DNA of 64,000 nucleotides from Phenylobacterium sp. (GTDB lineage: Bacteria > Pseudomonadota > Alphaproteobacteria > Caulobacterales > Caulobacteraceae). The translations under genes were made by a program, and so were the position numbers. Positions 14,760 to 24,849 of the stretch are shown in pieces. Within the stretch, counting starts at the first letter, position 1. Each line of letters starts with the position of its first letter. Below the pieces are notes generated by a model. The model did no database searches. It was not told the DNA's origin and was given only the letters and a program-made list of their open reading frames with translations. The stretch spans positions 111,435 through 175,434 of the forward strand of contig NZ_PNLB01000008.1 of assembly GCF_013822795.1 (NCBI RefSeq), in the 5' to 3' direction.

Positions 14760-16922
14760 CTAGAACCTGTGGCGCAGGGTCAGCTGCGCGTTGCGCGGCT
14801 CGGCGTAGACGAAGCCGGCGAACCAGGCGTTGTTGCTGTAGTAGGTCTCGTCGAACACGTTGTTGACGTTGAGCTGCAGCGTCGTCTGTTCGGTGAAGTC
14901 GTACTGCGCCATCAGGTTCGCGACCACATAGGACGGCTGGCCGACGGCTTCGCTCAAGCCGCTGCCCGGATTGGTCGCGGTCTGCGGCGGCCGGCTTTCC
15001 CAGCGCAGCGAGCCGCCCACGCTCAGCCGGTCCAGCGCCCCCGACAGTTCGTACTTGGTCGAGAGCCGCAGCACCTTGCGCGGATGGTGCGCCTGGACGT
15101 GCACGCCGTCGCCGTCGCGGGCCGTGAACTGGCTCCAACCCACGCTGATGTCCCAGTCAGGCAGCGGCCGGCCGGCGAGCTCCAGCTCGTAACCCTTGGA
15201 GACCGTGCCCTCGGCCGGGCGGTAGGCCGGATCGATGGTGCCCGGCACGAAGTAGCCGGCGTCGACCACCGGGAAGTTGTTCTGCTCGACGCGGAAGATG
15301 GCGGCCGAGGCGCGCAGCAGGCCGCCCATCATGTCCGCCTTCAGACCGGCCTCGTAGTTGTCGCCTTCGAGCGGGTCGAGATACTTGCCCTCGCGATCGC
15401 GATAGTTCTGCGGATCGAAGATGCTCGTGTAGCTGACATAGGCCGACAGGGTGTCGTTGAAGTCGTAGATCAGGCCGACATAGGGCGTGAAGACGTTGCT
15501 TTCCTTCAGGGTGAAGGCGACCGGCGTGTAGGTCGCCACCTCCTCCTCGCGCTTCCAATTGGAGAGGCGGCCGCCGGCGATGAGCTTCAGGTTGTCGAGG
15601 ATCTGGAACCTGGTCGCCGCATAGAAGCCGCTCTGTTCGGTCGTGCCGACGCCCGACATGTCATAGCGCGGACCCCAGACGGGCTCGGGATAGCTGCCGT
15701 CCCAGTGGTGGAAGTCGCCCGAGTCGGGGACCGCTCCCACCGGGTCCTGGTTGCTCCAGCCGTTGAGCAGGCGATTGTACATCGCCCCGACGATCAGCTC
15801 GTGCTCACGGCCGAACAGGTCATAGGCGCCCTTCACCGCCAGGCTGGCGTTCCATTGCTCGGGCGCGGTCTTGTACCAGTAGGGCCAGGCGCTCATGCCC
15901 AGGCCCGTCTGCCGGTCCAAGTCGCCCCACATCCACAGCAGCTTCGAGTCCTCTTCCTGCCGGTGGTAGCTGACGTCGCCGCGGATCGACCAGCGCGGGC
16001 TGAGCTGATGCTCGACCGTGACGAAGGCGGCCTGCTCGGTCGTGTCCCACTGGTTCCACTTCGCCGCGCTGGTCTTCGAGGTCGGCCAGTTGGTGCGCGT
16101 GCCGTCGGTATACCAGTAGGGAAGTTGGCCCCAGAGCACGCCGCTGCGCTCGTCCACCTGCTGGCTGGCGCCGAAGCTGAGGCGGGTGTTCTCGCCCAGG
16201 TCGGCGTCGATCACCCCATAGAGCGTGTAGCCTTTGGAGCTTTCGAGATCGACGAACGAGTCCTGGTCGTAGATCTGGGCGACGAAGCGGCCGCGCACGG
16301 AACCGTCGCGGGTGATCGGCACGGTGACGTCGGCCATGCCCGAGACGTGGTCCCAGGAGCCGACCTCCAAGGTCAGCTCGCCCGAGAACTCGCGAGCGTC
16401 GGCGTGCTTGCGGATCAGGTTGATCGAGGCGGACGGCTCGCCGGCCCCCTGCAGCAGGCCGGTGGCGCCGCGCACCACCTCGACCCGCTCGTAGATCGCC
16501 GTGCTGGTTTCCTCCAGGCCGATATTGCCGTTCTCGAACGGCACGCCGTCGAGCTGGAAGTTGGTGATCTCGAAGCCCCGCGCGGCGAGTTGGTTGCGCC
16601 CGCGATCGACGGCCTTCAGCGAGACGCCGGTGGTGTAGGCCAGCACATCGGCCACCTTGGAGGCGCCCTGGTCCTCGATCTGCTGGCGGGTGATGACGCT
16701 GAGCGACTGCGGTGTTTCACGCGGCGTGAGGCTCAGCCCCGTCGCCGTGGTGTTCGCGGTGGCGCCGCGCCCATAGACCACGATCGCCTCGACTTGCGTC
16801 TTGTCCTCGGCCTCCTCCGCGGCTGCAGCCGCCGGAATCAACACCGCCGCAGCGAGCGCAACCACCGACGCCGAGCGCGCCAAGCCAACCCGTCCTGCGA
16901 CCCCTGGATGCACCCAAGCCAT
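14760..16922 (-). CDS. TonB-dependent siderophore receptor (FhuE/FpvA-like)
   Basis: This outer-membrane receptor for a ferric siderophore is 720 residues long. A signal peptide (SASVVALAAAVLIPAAAAA) is followed by a plug: VEAIVVYGRG as a TonB-box-like start, LTPRETPQSLSVITRQQIED, then RGFEITNFQLDGVPF and ERVEVVRGATGLLQGAGEPS, all hallmarks of the TonB-siderophore subfamily. The barrel ends NNVFDETYY and LTLRHRF. No STN signalling domain is present, so it is not a sigma-signalling receptor. A 21-bp Fur box lies 45-66 bp before the start codon, which supports iron-regulated expression. The exact siderophore cannot be stated. Confidence 0.93.
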   Translation of the reverse strand: MAWVHPGVAGRVGLARSASVVALAAAVLIPAAAAAEEAEDKTQVEAIVVYGRGATANTTATGLSLTPRETPQSLSVITRQQIEDQGASKVADVLAYTTGVSLKAVDRGRNQLAARGFEITNFQLDGVPFENGNIGLEETSTAIYERVEVVRGATGLLQGAGEPSASINLIRKHADAREFSGELTLEVGSWDHVSGMADVTVPITRDGSVRGRFVAQIYDQDSFVDLESSKGYTLYGVIDADLGENTRLSFGASQQVDERSGVLWGQLPYWYTDGTRTNWPTSKTSAAKWNQWDTTEQAAFVTVEHQLSPRWSIRGDVSYHRQEEDSKLLWMWGDLDRQTGLGMSAWPYWYKTAPEQWNASLAVKGAYDLFGREHELIVGAMYNRLLNGWSNQDPVGAVPDSGDFHHWDGSYPEPVWGPRYDMSGVGTTEQSGFYAATRFQILDNLKLIAGGRLSNWKREEEVATYTPVAFTLKESNVFTPYVGLIYDFNDTLSAYVSYTSIFDPQNYRDREGKYLDPLEGDNYEAGLKADMMGGLLRASAAIFRVEQNNFPVVDAGYFVPGTIDPAYRPAEGTVSKGYELELAGRPLPDWDISVGWSQFTARDGDGVHVQAHHPRKVLRLSTKYELSGALDRLSVGGSLRWESRPPQTATNPGSGLSEAVGQPSYVVANLMAQYDFTEQTTLQLNVNNVFDETYYSNNAWFAGFVYAEPRNAQLTLRHRF

Positions 16923-16967
16923 GCGACGCCCGCCCTATTCTTCGTTTCTGGAATGACGCTCGCCTAT

Positions 16968-16988
16968 TGCATTTAAGAGTCACTTGCA
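16968..16988 (-). promoter_or_regulatory. Fur box upstream of siderophore receptor
   Basis: This 21-bp imperfect palindrome begins and ends with TGCA. Read on the minus strand it has TGCAAGTGACTC followed by TTAAATGCA, close to the alphaproteobacterial Fur site (TGCAAAT, a centre with TTCTC, then ATTTGCA). It sits 46 bp upstream of the receptor start, so iron-loaded Fur would repress the gene. Confidence 0.75.
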
Positions 16989-17151
16989 AGATGTCGCCAG
17001 GGGCGGGCTGAACACGGCAGGTCGTCTGCGTCCTCCAAGCCTCACCCTGAAGGATCGCGGAACCAACCTCGAATACCGATGTTCTCAAGCCGGGCGGGAG
17101 AGAACGAGCGTCGGGTGACTGCGCGACGCCTGCTGGGGATTGGGCTCCGTC

Positions 17152-18534
17152 ATGATTTCCACCCGCATATCCCGCAGCTCGCGTAGCTGGACGGCCGCCC
17201 TGAGCGCCGCCGTCCTATCGCTTGCGACGGCGCCGGCGGCCCGCGCCGACCAGGCGCCGCCCGCCGCCGAGAGCGCGACGACGCTGTTCCAGAACGTTCG
17301 CGTGTTCGACGGCAAGCACACGACCCTGTCGGCTCCGTCCAACGTGCTGGTCACCGGCAACAAGATCGCCCAGATCTCGACCGGGGCCATCGCCGCCCCG
17401 CCTGGCGCCAAGGTGATCGCCGGCGGCGGCCGCACCCTGATGCCGGGCCTGATCGACGCCCACTGGCACGCCATGCTGATCCGCGGGACGCCGACCGAGA
17501 TCCTGTCCGGCGACGCCGGATACTCCAACCTGCTGGCCGGGGCCGAGGCCCACGACACCCTGATGCGCGGCTTCACCACCGTGCGCGACGTCGGCGGCCC
17601 GGCGTTCAGCCTCAAGCACGCCATCGACCAGGGCGTGATCGACGGCCCGCGCATCTATCCGTCCGGCGCGATGATCACCATCACCAGCGGCCACGGCGAC
17701 TTCCGCCAGCTCACCGACCTGCCCCGGCGGGCCGGCCAGCTGACCCGGGTCGAGGAACTCGGCGGCGCGGCCATCGCCGACAGCCCCGACGAGATGCGCA
17801 TGCGCGCCCGCGAGCAGCTGATGCAGGGCGCCTCGCAGATCAAGGTGACGGCCGGCGGCGGCGTCTCCTCGCCGTTCAGCCCGGTCGACGTCGCCACCTT
17901 CACCGAGCCGGAGCTGCGCGCCGCCGTCGAGGCCGCCGAGAACTGGGGGACCTATGTCGTCGCCCACGCCTTCACCGACGAAACCATCCGCCGCTCGATC
18001 AACGCCGGGGTGAAGGTCATCGAGCACGGCTTCCTGATGCACGAGGACACCGCCCAGCTGATCGCCCAGAAGGGCGTCTGGCTCAGCCTCCAACCGCTGC
18101 CCGAGGCGCTGCGCGAGGGCTTCCCGCCCGGCTCGGTCCAGCGTGAGGGCGCCGACGAGGTCTGGCCCGGGATCGACCGCACCTATCGCCTGGCCCGCAA
18201 GTACAAGCTCAAGACCGCCTGGGGCACCGACGTGCTGTTCTCGCAGGCCCTGGCCCAGCAGCAGGGCGCGATCCTCGCCTCGCTGGCGCGCTGGTACACC
18301 CCGGCCGAGGCGCTGATCATGGCCACCTCGACCAACGCCGAGCTGCTGCGCCTTTCGGGTCGCCGCAATCCCTATCCGGGCGCGCTGGGCGTCGTCGAGC
18401 AGGGCGCCTACGCCGACCTGATCCTGGTCGACGGCGATCCGCTGACCAACCTCAACCTGATCGCCGATCCCGCCCGAAACTTCCTGGTGATCATGAAGGA
18501 CGGCAAAATCTATAAGGACACCCTGCCGAACTGA
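17152..18534 (+). CDS. Secreted metal-dependent amidohydrolase (possible carboxypeptidase)
   Basis: The 460-residue protein has a signal peptide ([21 protein letters not shown]) and an amidohydrolase TIM barrel. Metal ligands are His104 and His106 ([10 protein letters not shown]), a likely carboxylated Lys in [10 protein letters not shown], His in VVAHAF, His in VIEHGF and the catalytic Asp in TAWGTDVLF. The pattern matches the imidazolonepropionase-like/prolidase group, which includes exported Caulobacter enzymes that cleave C-terminal Lys or Arg from peptides. That substrate is a family-level guess. It is divergent from the Fur-regulated receptor with 229 bp between them; no Fur box is evident on its side. 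Confidence 0.88.
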   Translation: MISTRISRSSRSWTAALSAAVLSLATAPAARADQAPPAAESATTLFQNVRVFDGKHTTLSAPSNVLVTGNKIAQISTGAIAAPPGAKVIAGGGRTLMPGLIDAHWHAMLIRGTPTEILSGDAGYSNLLAGAEAHDTLMRGFTTVRDVGGPAFSLKHAIDQGVIDGPRIYPSGAMITITSGHGDFRQLTDLPRRAGQLTRVEELGGAAIADSPDEMRMRAREQLMQGASQIKVTAGGGVSSPFSPVDVATFTEPELRAAVEAAENWGTYVVAHAFTDETIRRSINAGVKVIEHGFLMHEDTAQLIAQKGVWLSLQPLPEALREGFPPGSVQREGADEVWPGIDRTYRLARKYKLKTAWGTDVLFSQALAQQQGAILASLARWYTPAEALIMATSTNAELLRLSGRRNPYPGALGVVEQGAYADLILVDGDPLTNLNLIADPARNFLVIMKDGKIYKDTLPN

Positions 18535-18611
18535 CCCCGTCTTCGCGCCCAACGCCGCAGTTTGCCCCTCCCCCCTCCCCCTTGCGGCAGAGTCCCGCTA
18601 TATGCGCGCCC

Positions 18612-20813
18612 ATGAGCGCTCAGCCTGGCAAGACCCTTCGCGAAACCGCCGCCGAGTACGGCCTGAAGTCGGAAGAATTCGACGTCATCCTTCAACGCCT
18701 GAACCGCGAGCCCAACGAGGTCGAGCTGGGCGTGTTCTCGGTGATGTGGAGCGAGCACTGCTCCTACAAGTCGAGCAAGAAGCACCTGGGCAAGTTCCCG
18801 ACTACGGGGCCCCGCGTGATCTGCGGCCCGGGCGAGAACGCCGGGGTGATCGACATCGGCGACGGCCAGGCCTGCATCTTCAAGATGGAGAGCCACAACC
18901 ACCCGTCCTACATCGAGCCCTATCAGGGCGCGGCGACCGGCGTCGGCGGCATCATGCGCGACGTCTTCACCATGGGCGCGCGCCCGGTGGCGCTGCTCAA
19001 CGCCCTGCGCTTCGGCGATCCCAGCCATCCGAAGACCAAGCGCCTGGTGTCGGGCGTGGTCAGCGGCATCGGCGGCTACGGCAACTGCGTGGGCGTGCCC
19101 ACCGTCGCCGGCGAAACCAACTTCCACCGCGGCTATGACGGCAACATCCTGGTCAACGCCATGTGCGTGGGCCTGGCCGACGCCGACAAGATCTTCTACT
19201 CGGCCGCCCCGGCCGCCGGCCTCAGCGTCGTCTACTTCGGTTCGAAGACCGGCCGCGACGGCATCCACGGCGCGACCATGGCCTCGGCCGAGTTCGACGA
19301 CGCCTCGGACGAGAAGCGCCCGACCGTGCAGGTCGGCGACCCCTTCGCCGAAAAGCTGCTGATCGAAGCCACCCTGGAGCTGATGGCCTCCGGCGCGGTC
19401 GCCGCCATCCAGGACATGGGCGCGGCGGGCCTGACCTCCTCGTCGGTCGAAATGGCCGGCAAGGGCGGGGTCGGCATCGAGCTGATCCTCGACAACGTGC
19501 CCCAGCGCGAAGAGGGCATGACCGCCTACGAGATGATGCTGTCGGAAAGCCAGGAGCGCATGCTGGCGATCCTGAAGCCGGGCCGCGAACGCGACGGCCA
19601 CGCCATCTTCGAGAAGTGGGGCCTGGACGCCGCGATCATCGGCGTCACCACCGACACCGGCCACCTGGTGCTGAAGCACAAGGGCGACGTGGTCTGCGAC
19701 GTGCCGCTGGCGCCGCTGTTCGACGACGCGCCGCTGTATGACCGTCCGTGGGTCGCCTCGCCGCAGCTGCCGCGCCTGACGCCCGCCGACGTCGCGGCCC
19801 CGGCCGACTACTCGGCCGCTGTGCTGACGCTGATGAGCAGCCCGGACATGGCCTCCAAGCGCTGGCTCTGGGAGCAGTACGACCGCCACGTCATGGCCGA
19901 CACCCTCGAGGACTCGGCCACCGGCGCCGACGCCGGCATCGTGCGCGTGCACGGCTCGAAGAAGGCGCTGGCCGTCACTTCCGACTGCACCCCGCGCTAC
20001 GTGCTGGCCGATCCCTTCGAGGGCGGCAAGCAGGTCGTGGCCGAAGCCTGGCGCAACCTGACCGCCGTCGGCGCCGACCCGATCGCGATCACCGACAACC
20101 TGAACTTCGGCAATCCCGAGCGCCCCGAGATCATGGGTCAGATCGTCCGCGCCATCGAGGGCATGGCGCAGGCCTGCCGCGACCTCGACTTCCCGGTCGT
20201 GAGCGGCAACGTCTCGCTCTACAACGAGACCAACGGCGCAGCGATTCCGCCGACCCCGACCGTCGGGGCCGTCGGCCTGATCGCCGACTACGCCCACCGC
20301 GCCGACTTCGCCGGCATGAAGGACGGCGACGCCCTGGTGCTGATCGGTTCGACCGTCGGCGAGCTGGGCGCCTCGATGTACCTTCGCGAGGTTCAGGGCC
20401 AGGAAGCCGGCGCGCCGCCGCCCGTCGATCTGGCGCTGGAACGTAAGGTCGGCGACCTGGTGCGGAACCTGATCCTTTCGGACCAAGTCACGGTTTGCCA
20501 TGACCTTTCCGACGGCGGACTGATCGCCGCCGCGGCCGAGATGGCGCTGGCCTCGAAGACCGGCTTCACGCTGCAGACGGGCGGTTCGATCCCCGCCCAC
20601 GCCTTCCTGTTCGGCGAGGACCAGGCCCGCTATCTGGTCGCCGTCAAGGACGCCGCCCCGATCCTGGCGGCCGCCCAGGCGGCCGGCGTCGAAGCAGCCG
20701 TCATCGGCAAGGCCGGCGGCGGCGACGTCGCGGTAGCGGGGCTCTTCACCCTGCCGCTGGCCAAGCTGCGCAGCGAGCACGAGGGCTGGATGCCGGCCTA
20801 TATGGGCGGCTGA
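18612..20813 (+). CDS. purL: Phosphoribosylformylglycinamidine synthase subunit PurL
   Basis: PurL catalyses the fourth step of purine synthesis: FGAR plus glutamine-derived ammonia and ATP to FGAM. At 733 residues it is the short PurL that works with separate PurQ and PurS subunits, which are not in this window. Visible motifs are [37 protein letters not shown] and [23 protein letters not shown] 18612 fits the family start; there is no Shine-Dalgarno, but GCTATAT lies at 18597-18603, so a leaderless mRNA is possible. The stop overlaps the following gene by one base (TGATG). Confidence 0.97.
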   Translation: MSAQPGKTLRETAAEYGLKSEEFDVILQRLNREPNEVELGVFSVMWSEHCSYKSSKKHLGKFPTTGPRVICGPGENAGVIDIGDGQACIFKMESHNHPSYIEPYQGAATGVGGIMRDVFTMGARPVALLNALRFGDPSHPKTKRLVSGVVSGIGGYGNCVGVPTVAGETNFHRGYDGNILVNAMCVGLADADKIFYSAAPAAGLSVVYFGSKTGRDGIHGATMASAEFDDASDEKRPTVQVGDPFAEKLLIEATLELMASGAVAAIQDMGAAGLTSSSVEMAGKGGVGIELILDNVPQREEGMTAYEMMLSESQERMLAILKPGRERDGHAIFEKWGLDAAIIGVTTDTGHLVLKHKGDVVCDVPLAPLFDDAPLYDRPWVASPQLPRLTPADVAAPADYSAAVLTLMSSPDMASKRWLWEQYDRHVMADTLEDSATGADAGIVRVHGSKKALAVTSDCTPRYVLADPFEGGKQVVAEAWRNLTAVGADPIAITDNLNFGNPERPEIMGQIVRAIEGMAQACRDLDFPVVSGNVSLYNETNGAAIPPTPTVGAVGLIADYAHRADFAGMKDGDALVLIGSTVGELGASMYLREVQGQEAGAPPPVDLALERKVGDLVRNLILSDQVTVCHDLSDGGLIAAAAEMALASKTGFTLQTGGSIPAHAFLFGEDQARYLVAVKDAAPILAAAQAAGVEAAVIGKAGGGDVAVAGLFTLPLAKLRSEHEGWMPAYMGG

Positions 20814-21238
20814 TGTCCAAGCTCCGCCGCCTCATCGACCTGCCCGGGATCCGCGACCTTGAAGACAAGGCGCTGATGCAGCCGCGATATGCGGACGCCG
20901 ACGCCCGCGCGACCTATCCCGAGATCGACGAGGTCTCGCGCGCGCTGTTCGGCATCACCCAGGACGAGGCCGACGACGTTCCGCGCCCCGAGGGCTGGGA
21001 CCGGATCGACCGCAAGCCGGTCCGTGACCAGGTCATCGCCCTCGAGGCCGAGGGCTGGGACGTCACCGACGACAAGCGCCGGCCGCTGCGGATGCTCGAC
21101 CACTTCGCGCCGCAGCTCTGGCTGGCCTTGCGCGGCGTCGCCGGCGAGCTGCCGTTCCAAGCCGAAGCTGACCCGGACGAGGCGGTCTATTCGTCCCTTG
21201 CCGCCGACGCCGCCAAGTTCCGGCGCGACCGCCGCTAA
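20813..21238 (+). CDS. Hypothetical protein translationally coupled to purL
   Basis: I do not recognise this 141-residue protein. It is acidic, soluble and lacks signal peptide or membrane segments. Notable stretches are YPEIDEVSRALFGITQDEADD, two EGWD repeats (residues about 60 and 83), and LRMLDHFAPQLWLALRGVAG. Its ATG shares a base with the purL stop (TGATG), so ribosomes can restart there and its amount should follow PurL. That coupling, conserved or not, hints at a link to purine metabolism but gives no function. Confidence 0.75.
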   Translation: MSKLRRLIDLPGIRDLEDKALMQPRYADADARATYPEIDEVSRALFGITQDEADDVPRPEGWDRIDRKPVRDQVIALEAEGWDVTDDKRRPLRMLDHFAPQLWLALRGVAGELPFQAEADPDEAVYSSLAADAAKFRRDRR

Positions 21239-21289
21239 GTCGAAGGCGACAGATGCATCCGGGGGCGAGATGCGCGCGTAGGTAGGGAT

Positions 21290-22045
21290 ATGACCCGCCT
21301 GCTCGCCCTCGCCCCGTTCCTGCTGCTGGCCGCCTGCGCCAGCGCTCCGACCCGCTCGGGTTTCCTCTCCACCTATGACGGCCTGACGCCGCGCACCGAC
21401 ACGGTGCGCGCCAAGGTCGAGCAGCGCCGCGACGAGGCGACACTGGCCGAGGTCCGTCAGGTCGCCATCGAACCGACTGTGCTTATGGGCCCGGGCGGCT
21501 GGCTCACCCCCGGCGAGCAGGTGCTGCTGCAGAGGGAGCTCGACGCCCAGCTCTGCTTTGAGCTCTCGGAGCGCTTCGAAATCCACCCTGCCGCGCCCAA
21601 CCGGGTGCGCGTGGCGATCACCCGCGTCGATCGGACCGGGCGGGCCGCCTCGGTCGCCTCCGCCGCGGCAGGCTTCTTCATTCCCGGCCCCTTGGGACTG
21701 CGCGCGCCCGGAACGCTCGGGTCGCTGTCGGCCGAGGCCGAGATGCTGCAGGGCGAGCGGCAAATCGTGGCCGTCAGCTGGAGCCGCAGCGCCACCGCCA
21801 TCGGCACGGACGATCCCTCGCTCAGCCGCGTGGGCGACGCCTTGCAGTTCGCCGAGCCGTTCGCGGACGCGGTCGCCGCGGCGATGACGCCGGAGGGCCT
21901 GAAGTCGCGTCCGATCCCCAAGCCGGACCCCTGCGCCGAGTTCGGCGGCCGCTTCCGGCCGGAAGGCTGGGCGGCCAAATTCGCCACCGGCCTCTACGTG
22001 CCGGAGATGAGCGGCGCGAAAGCGAGCGACAAGGGCAAGCGCTAG
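21290..22045 (+). CDS. DUF3313-like lipoprotein
   Basis: The 251-residue product is a lipoprotein: MTRLLALAPFLLLAACAS has a lipobox with Cys at 16. The mature part begins RSGFLSTYDGLTP, typical of the DUF3313 group of envelope lipoproteins, and contains QVAIEPTVLMGPGGWLT and a Gly/Ala-rich hydrophobic stretch (AASVASAAAGFFIPGPLGL) near residue 125. Function of the family is unknown. AGGGAT precedes ATG 21290. It shares its stop CTAG with the convergent CinA-like gene. Confidence 0.8.
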   Translation: MTRLLALAPFLLLAACASAPTRSGFLSTYDGLTPRTDTVRAKVEQRRDEATLAEVRQVAIEPTVLMGPGGWLTPGEQVLLQRELDAQLCFELSERFEIHPAAPNRVRVAITRVDRTGRAASVASAAAGFFIPGPLGLRAPGTLGSLSAEAEMLQGERQIVAVSWSRSATAIGTDDPSLSRVGDALQFAEPFADAVAAAMTPEGLKSRPIPKPDPCAEFGGRFRPEGWAAKFATGLYVPEMSGAKASDKGKR

Positions 22046-22521
22046 GCGGTGGCCTTGGCCAGCAGCTCCAGAGCCGCGGCCGCGAACGCCTCCATGTTGG
22101 CGACGCGGTCGTCCGATCCAGTCTCGATGGTGGTCACGAACTCGACCGGGCCCGAGATCGCCACGCAAGTGTGGCCGGCGGCGTCCCCGTAGCCGTTGCC
22201 GGTCGGCCCGGCGGCGCCGGTCTCCGATACGCCCCAGGTCGCGCCGAAGCGCTCGCGGACGGTGCGGGCCAGCAGCAGGGCGTAGGGCTCGCTGGCCGAG
22301 CGCATGCCTTCCAGCGCCTCCTTCGGGATCTCCATCAGCATCACCCGGGCCTTGGGCGTGTAGACCACCCCGCCGCCGAGATAGAAGGCCGATGCGCCCG
22401 GCACGCTGAGCAGCGCGGCGCTGATCAGACCGCCGGACGAGCTTTCGGCCACCGCCACACGCTCCTTGCGCGCCTTTAGCTGCTCGCCGATCTGGGCGGC
22501 CTGAGCCATCAGAGCCTGCAT
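22042..22521 (-). CDS. CinA C-terminal domain protein (nicotinamide-nucleotide amidase, PncC-like)
   Basis: This 159-residue enzyme would deamidate NMN to nicotinic acid mononucleotide in pyridine nucleotide recycling. It consists only of the CinA C-terminal domain: VAVAESSSGGLISAALLSVPG corresponds to the catalytic AESCTGG loop, with Ser replacing Cys-Thr, and SETGAAGPTGNGYGDAAG to the later Gly-rich loop. The COG1058 molybdopterin-like half is absent, as is normal for stand-alone PncC. A GAGGAG Shine-Dalgarno overlaps the stop of the upstream amidohydrolase (4-bp gap), so both form one operon. Confidence 0.88.
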   Translation of the reverse strand: MQALMAQAAQIGEQLKARKERVAVAESSSGGLISAALLSVPGASAFYLGGGVVYTPKARVMLMEIPKEALEGMRSASEPYALLLARTVRERFGATWGVSETGAAGPTGNGYGDAAGHTCVAISGPVEFVTTIETGSDDRVANMEAFAAAALELLAKATA

Positions 22522-22525
22522 TCGG

Positions 22526-23503
22526 TTACTCCTCGTCCAGTCGATAGGTCGTCCGCGCCACGTCGCGGAACAGCAGCGCCTTTTCGTCGGCGCTGGCGCC
22601 GGACGCCAGCCGCTTCAGCGCGTTCCAGAGGGTGGCGTAGTCGCAACTGACCCGGTCGACCGGGAAGTTGCTTTCGAACATCGCCCGCTGCGGGCCAAAC
22701 AGTTCGATGCAGGTCTCAATGTAGGGCCGCCAGGCGTCGGCGAGCTCCGCCGAGGACGGCAGGCTTTCACGCTTGTGGAACTCAAAGCCGCAGATCGCCA
22801 TGCCCAGCCCGCCCAGCTTGACGACGACGTTCGGGCGCTGGGCCACTTGCGCCATGTCGCGCTTCCAGCGCGCGAACTCCTCGTCGCGACGGCCGGCATA
22901 GGGCCCGATGCCGAGGACGCCGCCGACATGGTCGAGCACGATGGAGGTTTCCGGGAAGGCGGCGGCGAGATCGGCCACCTCCGGCAGTTGCGGGTGAAAC
23001 TGCCAGGCCTCGAACGACAGGCCGTTGGGCGCCAGCTGGGCGAAGCCGCGGCGAAAATCCTCGCGCCCGTACAATCCCTGCGGGGGATTGGTGTGGCCGT
23101 TGCGCACGTCGTCGCTGGGGTCCCAGGCGCCGGTATGCCGGATGCCGCGGAACCGGCCGCCGCCGGCGCGGATGTGGCCCGCAAGCGCTTCGCCGACGTC
23201 GGCATGGGTCAGGTCGGCGAACCCCACGATCCCGGCGCAGGCCCGCACCGAGCCGTACCGGCCGCTGGCCGACATCGCCGCCACGCCGTTGACGAACTCG
23301 GTCTCGCCCACCGGCGACAGCAGGCGACTCGTATCGGCGCTGTACATGGCCCCGCACTCGACGAAGACCGTGCTCTCGACTTTGTGGCCCGCCCCGAGGT
23401 CGGCCAGCAACTCGTCCAGCAGGTATCGCCCGTTCGGGAAGTCCCAGAGGTGGTGGTGCGGATCACAAATCGGCAGGTCCGGTTCAATGATCTCCTCGGT
23501 CAC
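22526..23503 (-). CDS. Amidohydrolase family 2 (TIM-barrel) hydrolase
   Basis: The 325-residue cytoplasmic protein has the amidohydrolase-2 start LPICDPHHHLWDFPNGRYLL with metal-binding His pair, and later SIVLDHVGGVLG, NVVVKLGGLGM and AMFESNFPVD with a candidate metal Asp. The group includes lactonases and decarboxylase-like enzymes that act on sugar or aromatic lactones; no substrate can be fixed. I chose GTG 23503, which has GGGGGAGAGG directly upstream, although the frame stays open further. It is divergent from the serine hydrolase and precedes the CinA-like gene. Confidence 0.9.
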   Translation of the reverse strand: MTEEIIEPDLPICDPHHHLWDFPNGRYLLDELLADLGAGHKVESTVFVECGAMYSADTSRLLSPVGETEFVNGVAAMSASGRYGSVRACAGIVGFADLTHADVGEALAGHIRAGGGRFRGIRHTGAWDPSDDVRNGHTNPPQGLYGREDFRRGFAQLAPNGLSFEAWQFHPQLPEVADLAAAFPETSIVLDHVGGVLGIGPYAGRRDEEFARWKRDMAQVAQRPNVVVKLGGLGMAICGFEFHKRESLPSSAELADAWRPYIETCIELFGPQRAMFESNFPVDRVSCDYATLWNALKRLASGASADEKALLFRDVARTTYRLDEE

Positions 23504-23599
23504 GCCCTCTCCCCCGCTCGTTTTTCTTGGCTTCCGTACGCCGGCGCGCTCATGATGCCCGCCAATTAGAACGACCGCCATTTCTTCGGGAGGATTTTT

Positions 23600-24832
23600 A
23601 TGGACGCCCAGTCTCAGTGGACCGGCCTCGACGCCGCGCGCCTGGAACGCATTACCGACCACCTCGAGCGCAACTACATCGGCCCGCAGAAGATCATGGG
23701 CGCTCAGCTCGCCGTCGCCCGCCGCGGCCAGGTCGCCTTCCGCAAGTCCTTCGGCTCGATGGACCTGGAGCGGAACAAGCCGATGGCCGACGACGCCATC
23801 TTCCGCATCTATTCGATGACCAAGCCGATCACCTCGGTGGCGTTGATGATGCTGTACGAGAAGGGCTACTTCCAGCTCAACGACCCGGTCAGCCGCTACG
23901 TGCCCTCCTGGAAGAACCACCGCGTCTACGTCTCCGGCGAAGACGAGACGATGGTCACCGAGCCCGCCCGCCGGCCCATCTCCTTCCGTGACGTGCTCTC
24001 CCACACCGCCGGCCTGACCTATGGCGGCGGCCTGGCCGGCGTCGGCCTCCAGCACCCGGTCGACAAGCTCTACCGCGCGCTCAAGGTCCGCACCCTCGGC
24101 GGCGAGGACACCATGCAAGGCTTCCTCGACAAGCTCGGCCAGGTGCCGCTGGTCTATCACCCGGGCGAGCGCTGGATGTACTCGCTGGCCACCGACGTCT
24201 GCGGAGCCCTGGTCGAGGTGATTTCCGGCAAGCCGTTCGGCCAGTACCTGCAGGACGAGATCTTCGGCCCGCTGGGCATGAAAGACACCTCGTTCTCGGT
24301 CGCCCCGGACAAGGCCGACCGCTTCTGCGCCAACTACCAGCGCGGCCCGGACAAGAAGCTGAAGCTGATCGACGATCCGGCCACCAGCGTCTTCGCGCGC
24401 CCGGCCAGCTTCGAATCCGGCGGCGGCGGCCTGACCGGTACGATCGACGACTACATGCGCTTTTGCGAGATGCTCCGCCGCGGCGGGGAACTGGACGGTG
24501 TCCGCATCCTGGGCCCGCGCACCCTGGAAATGATGCACATGAACCACCTGGCCGGGGGCCAGGACCTGTCGACCATCGCCATCGGCAGTTTCTCGGAGAC
24601 CGCCAATGACGGCGTCGGCTTCGGGCTCGGCTTCGCCTCCACCAAGGGCCAGGTCGAGACCGGCTCGCTCGGCGCCGGCGACTACTATTGGGGCGGCGCA
24701 GCCTCGACCATCTTCTGGGTCGACCCCAAGGAGGAGCTGTCAGTGGTGTTCATGACCCAGCTGATGCCGTCCGGCACGTTCAACTTCCGCGGCCAGCTGA
24801 AGAGCCTGATCTATTCGGCGATCGTCGACTAG
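23600..24832 (+). CDS. Serine hydrolase, class C beta-lactamase-like fold (esterase family VIII type)
   Basis: The 410-residue protein has the SxxK catalytic motif Ser72-Met-Thr-Lys75 in FRIYSMTKPITSVALMMLYE, followed by LSHTAGLTYGG and, near the end, a Trp-Gly-Gly segment (YYWGGAASTIFWVDP) at the position of the beta-lactamase KTG motif. There is no signal peptide, which argues against a periplasmic beta-lactamase and for a cytoplasmic esterase/transesterase such as EstB. GGGAGG precedes ATG. The divergent amidohydrolase and a VOC protein 17 bp downstream suggest small-molecule breakdown. Confidence 0.92.
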   Translation: MDAQSQWTGLDAARLERITDHLERNYIGPQKIMGAQLAVARRGQVAFRKSFGSMDLERNKPMADDAIFRIYSMTKPITSVALMMLYEKGYFQLNDPVSRYVPSWKNHRVYVSGEDETMVTEPARRPISFRDVLSHTAGLTYGGGLAGVGLQHPVDKLYRALKVRTLGGEDTMQGFLDKLGQVPLVYHPGERWMYSLATDVCGALVEVISGKPFGQYLQDEIFGPLGMKDTSFSVAPDKADRFCANYQRGPDKKLKLIDDPATSVFARPASFESGGGGLTGTIDDYMRFCEMLRRGGELDGVRILGPRTLEMMHMNHLAGGQDLSTIAIGSFSETANDGVGFGLGFASTKGQVETGSLGAGDYYWGGAASTIFWVDPKEELSVVFMTQLMPSGTFNFRGQLKSLIYSAIVD

Positions 24833-24849
24833 GGCCTGAAGGGACGTCG

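Noticed and set aside
14040..16976. Very long + strand open frame opposite the siderophore receptor
   Set aside because: Low-complexity composition without motifs; the receptor on the minus strand has full family features and a Fur box.
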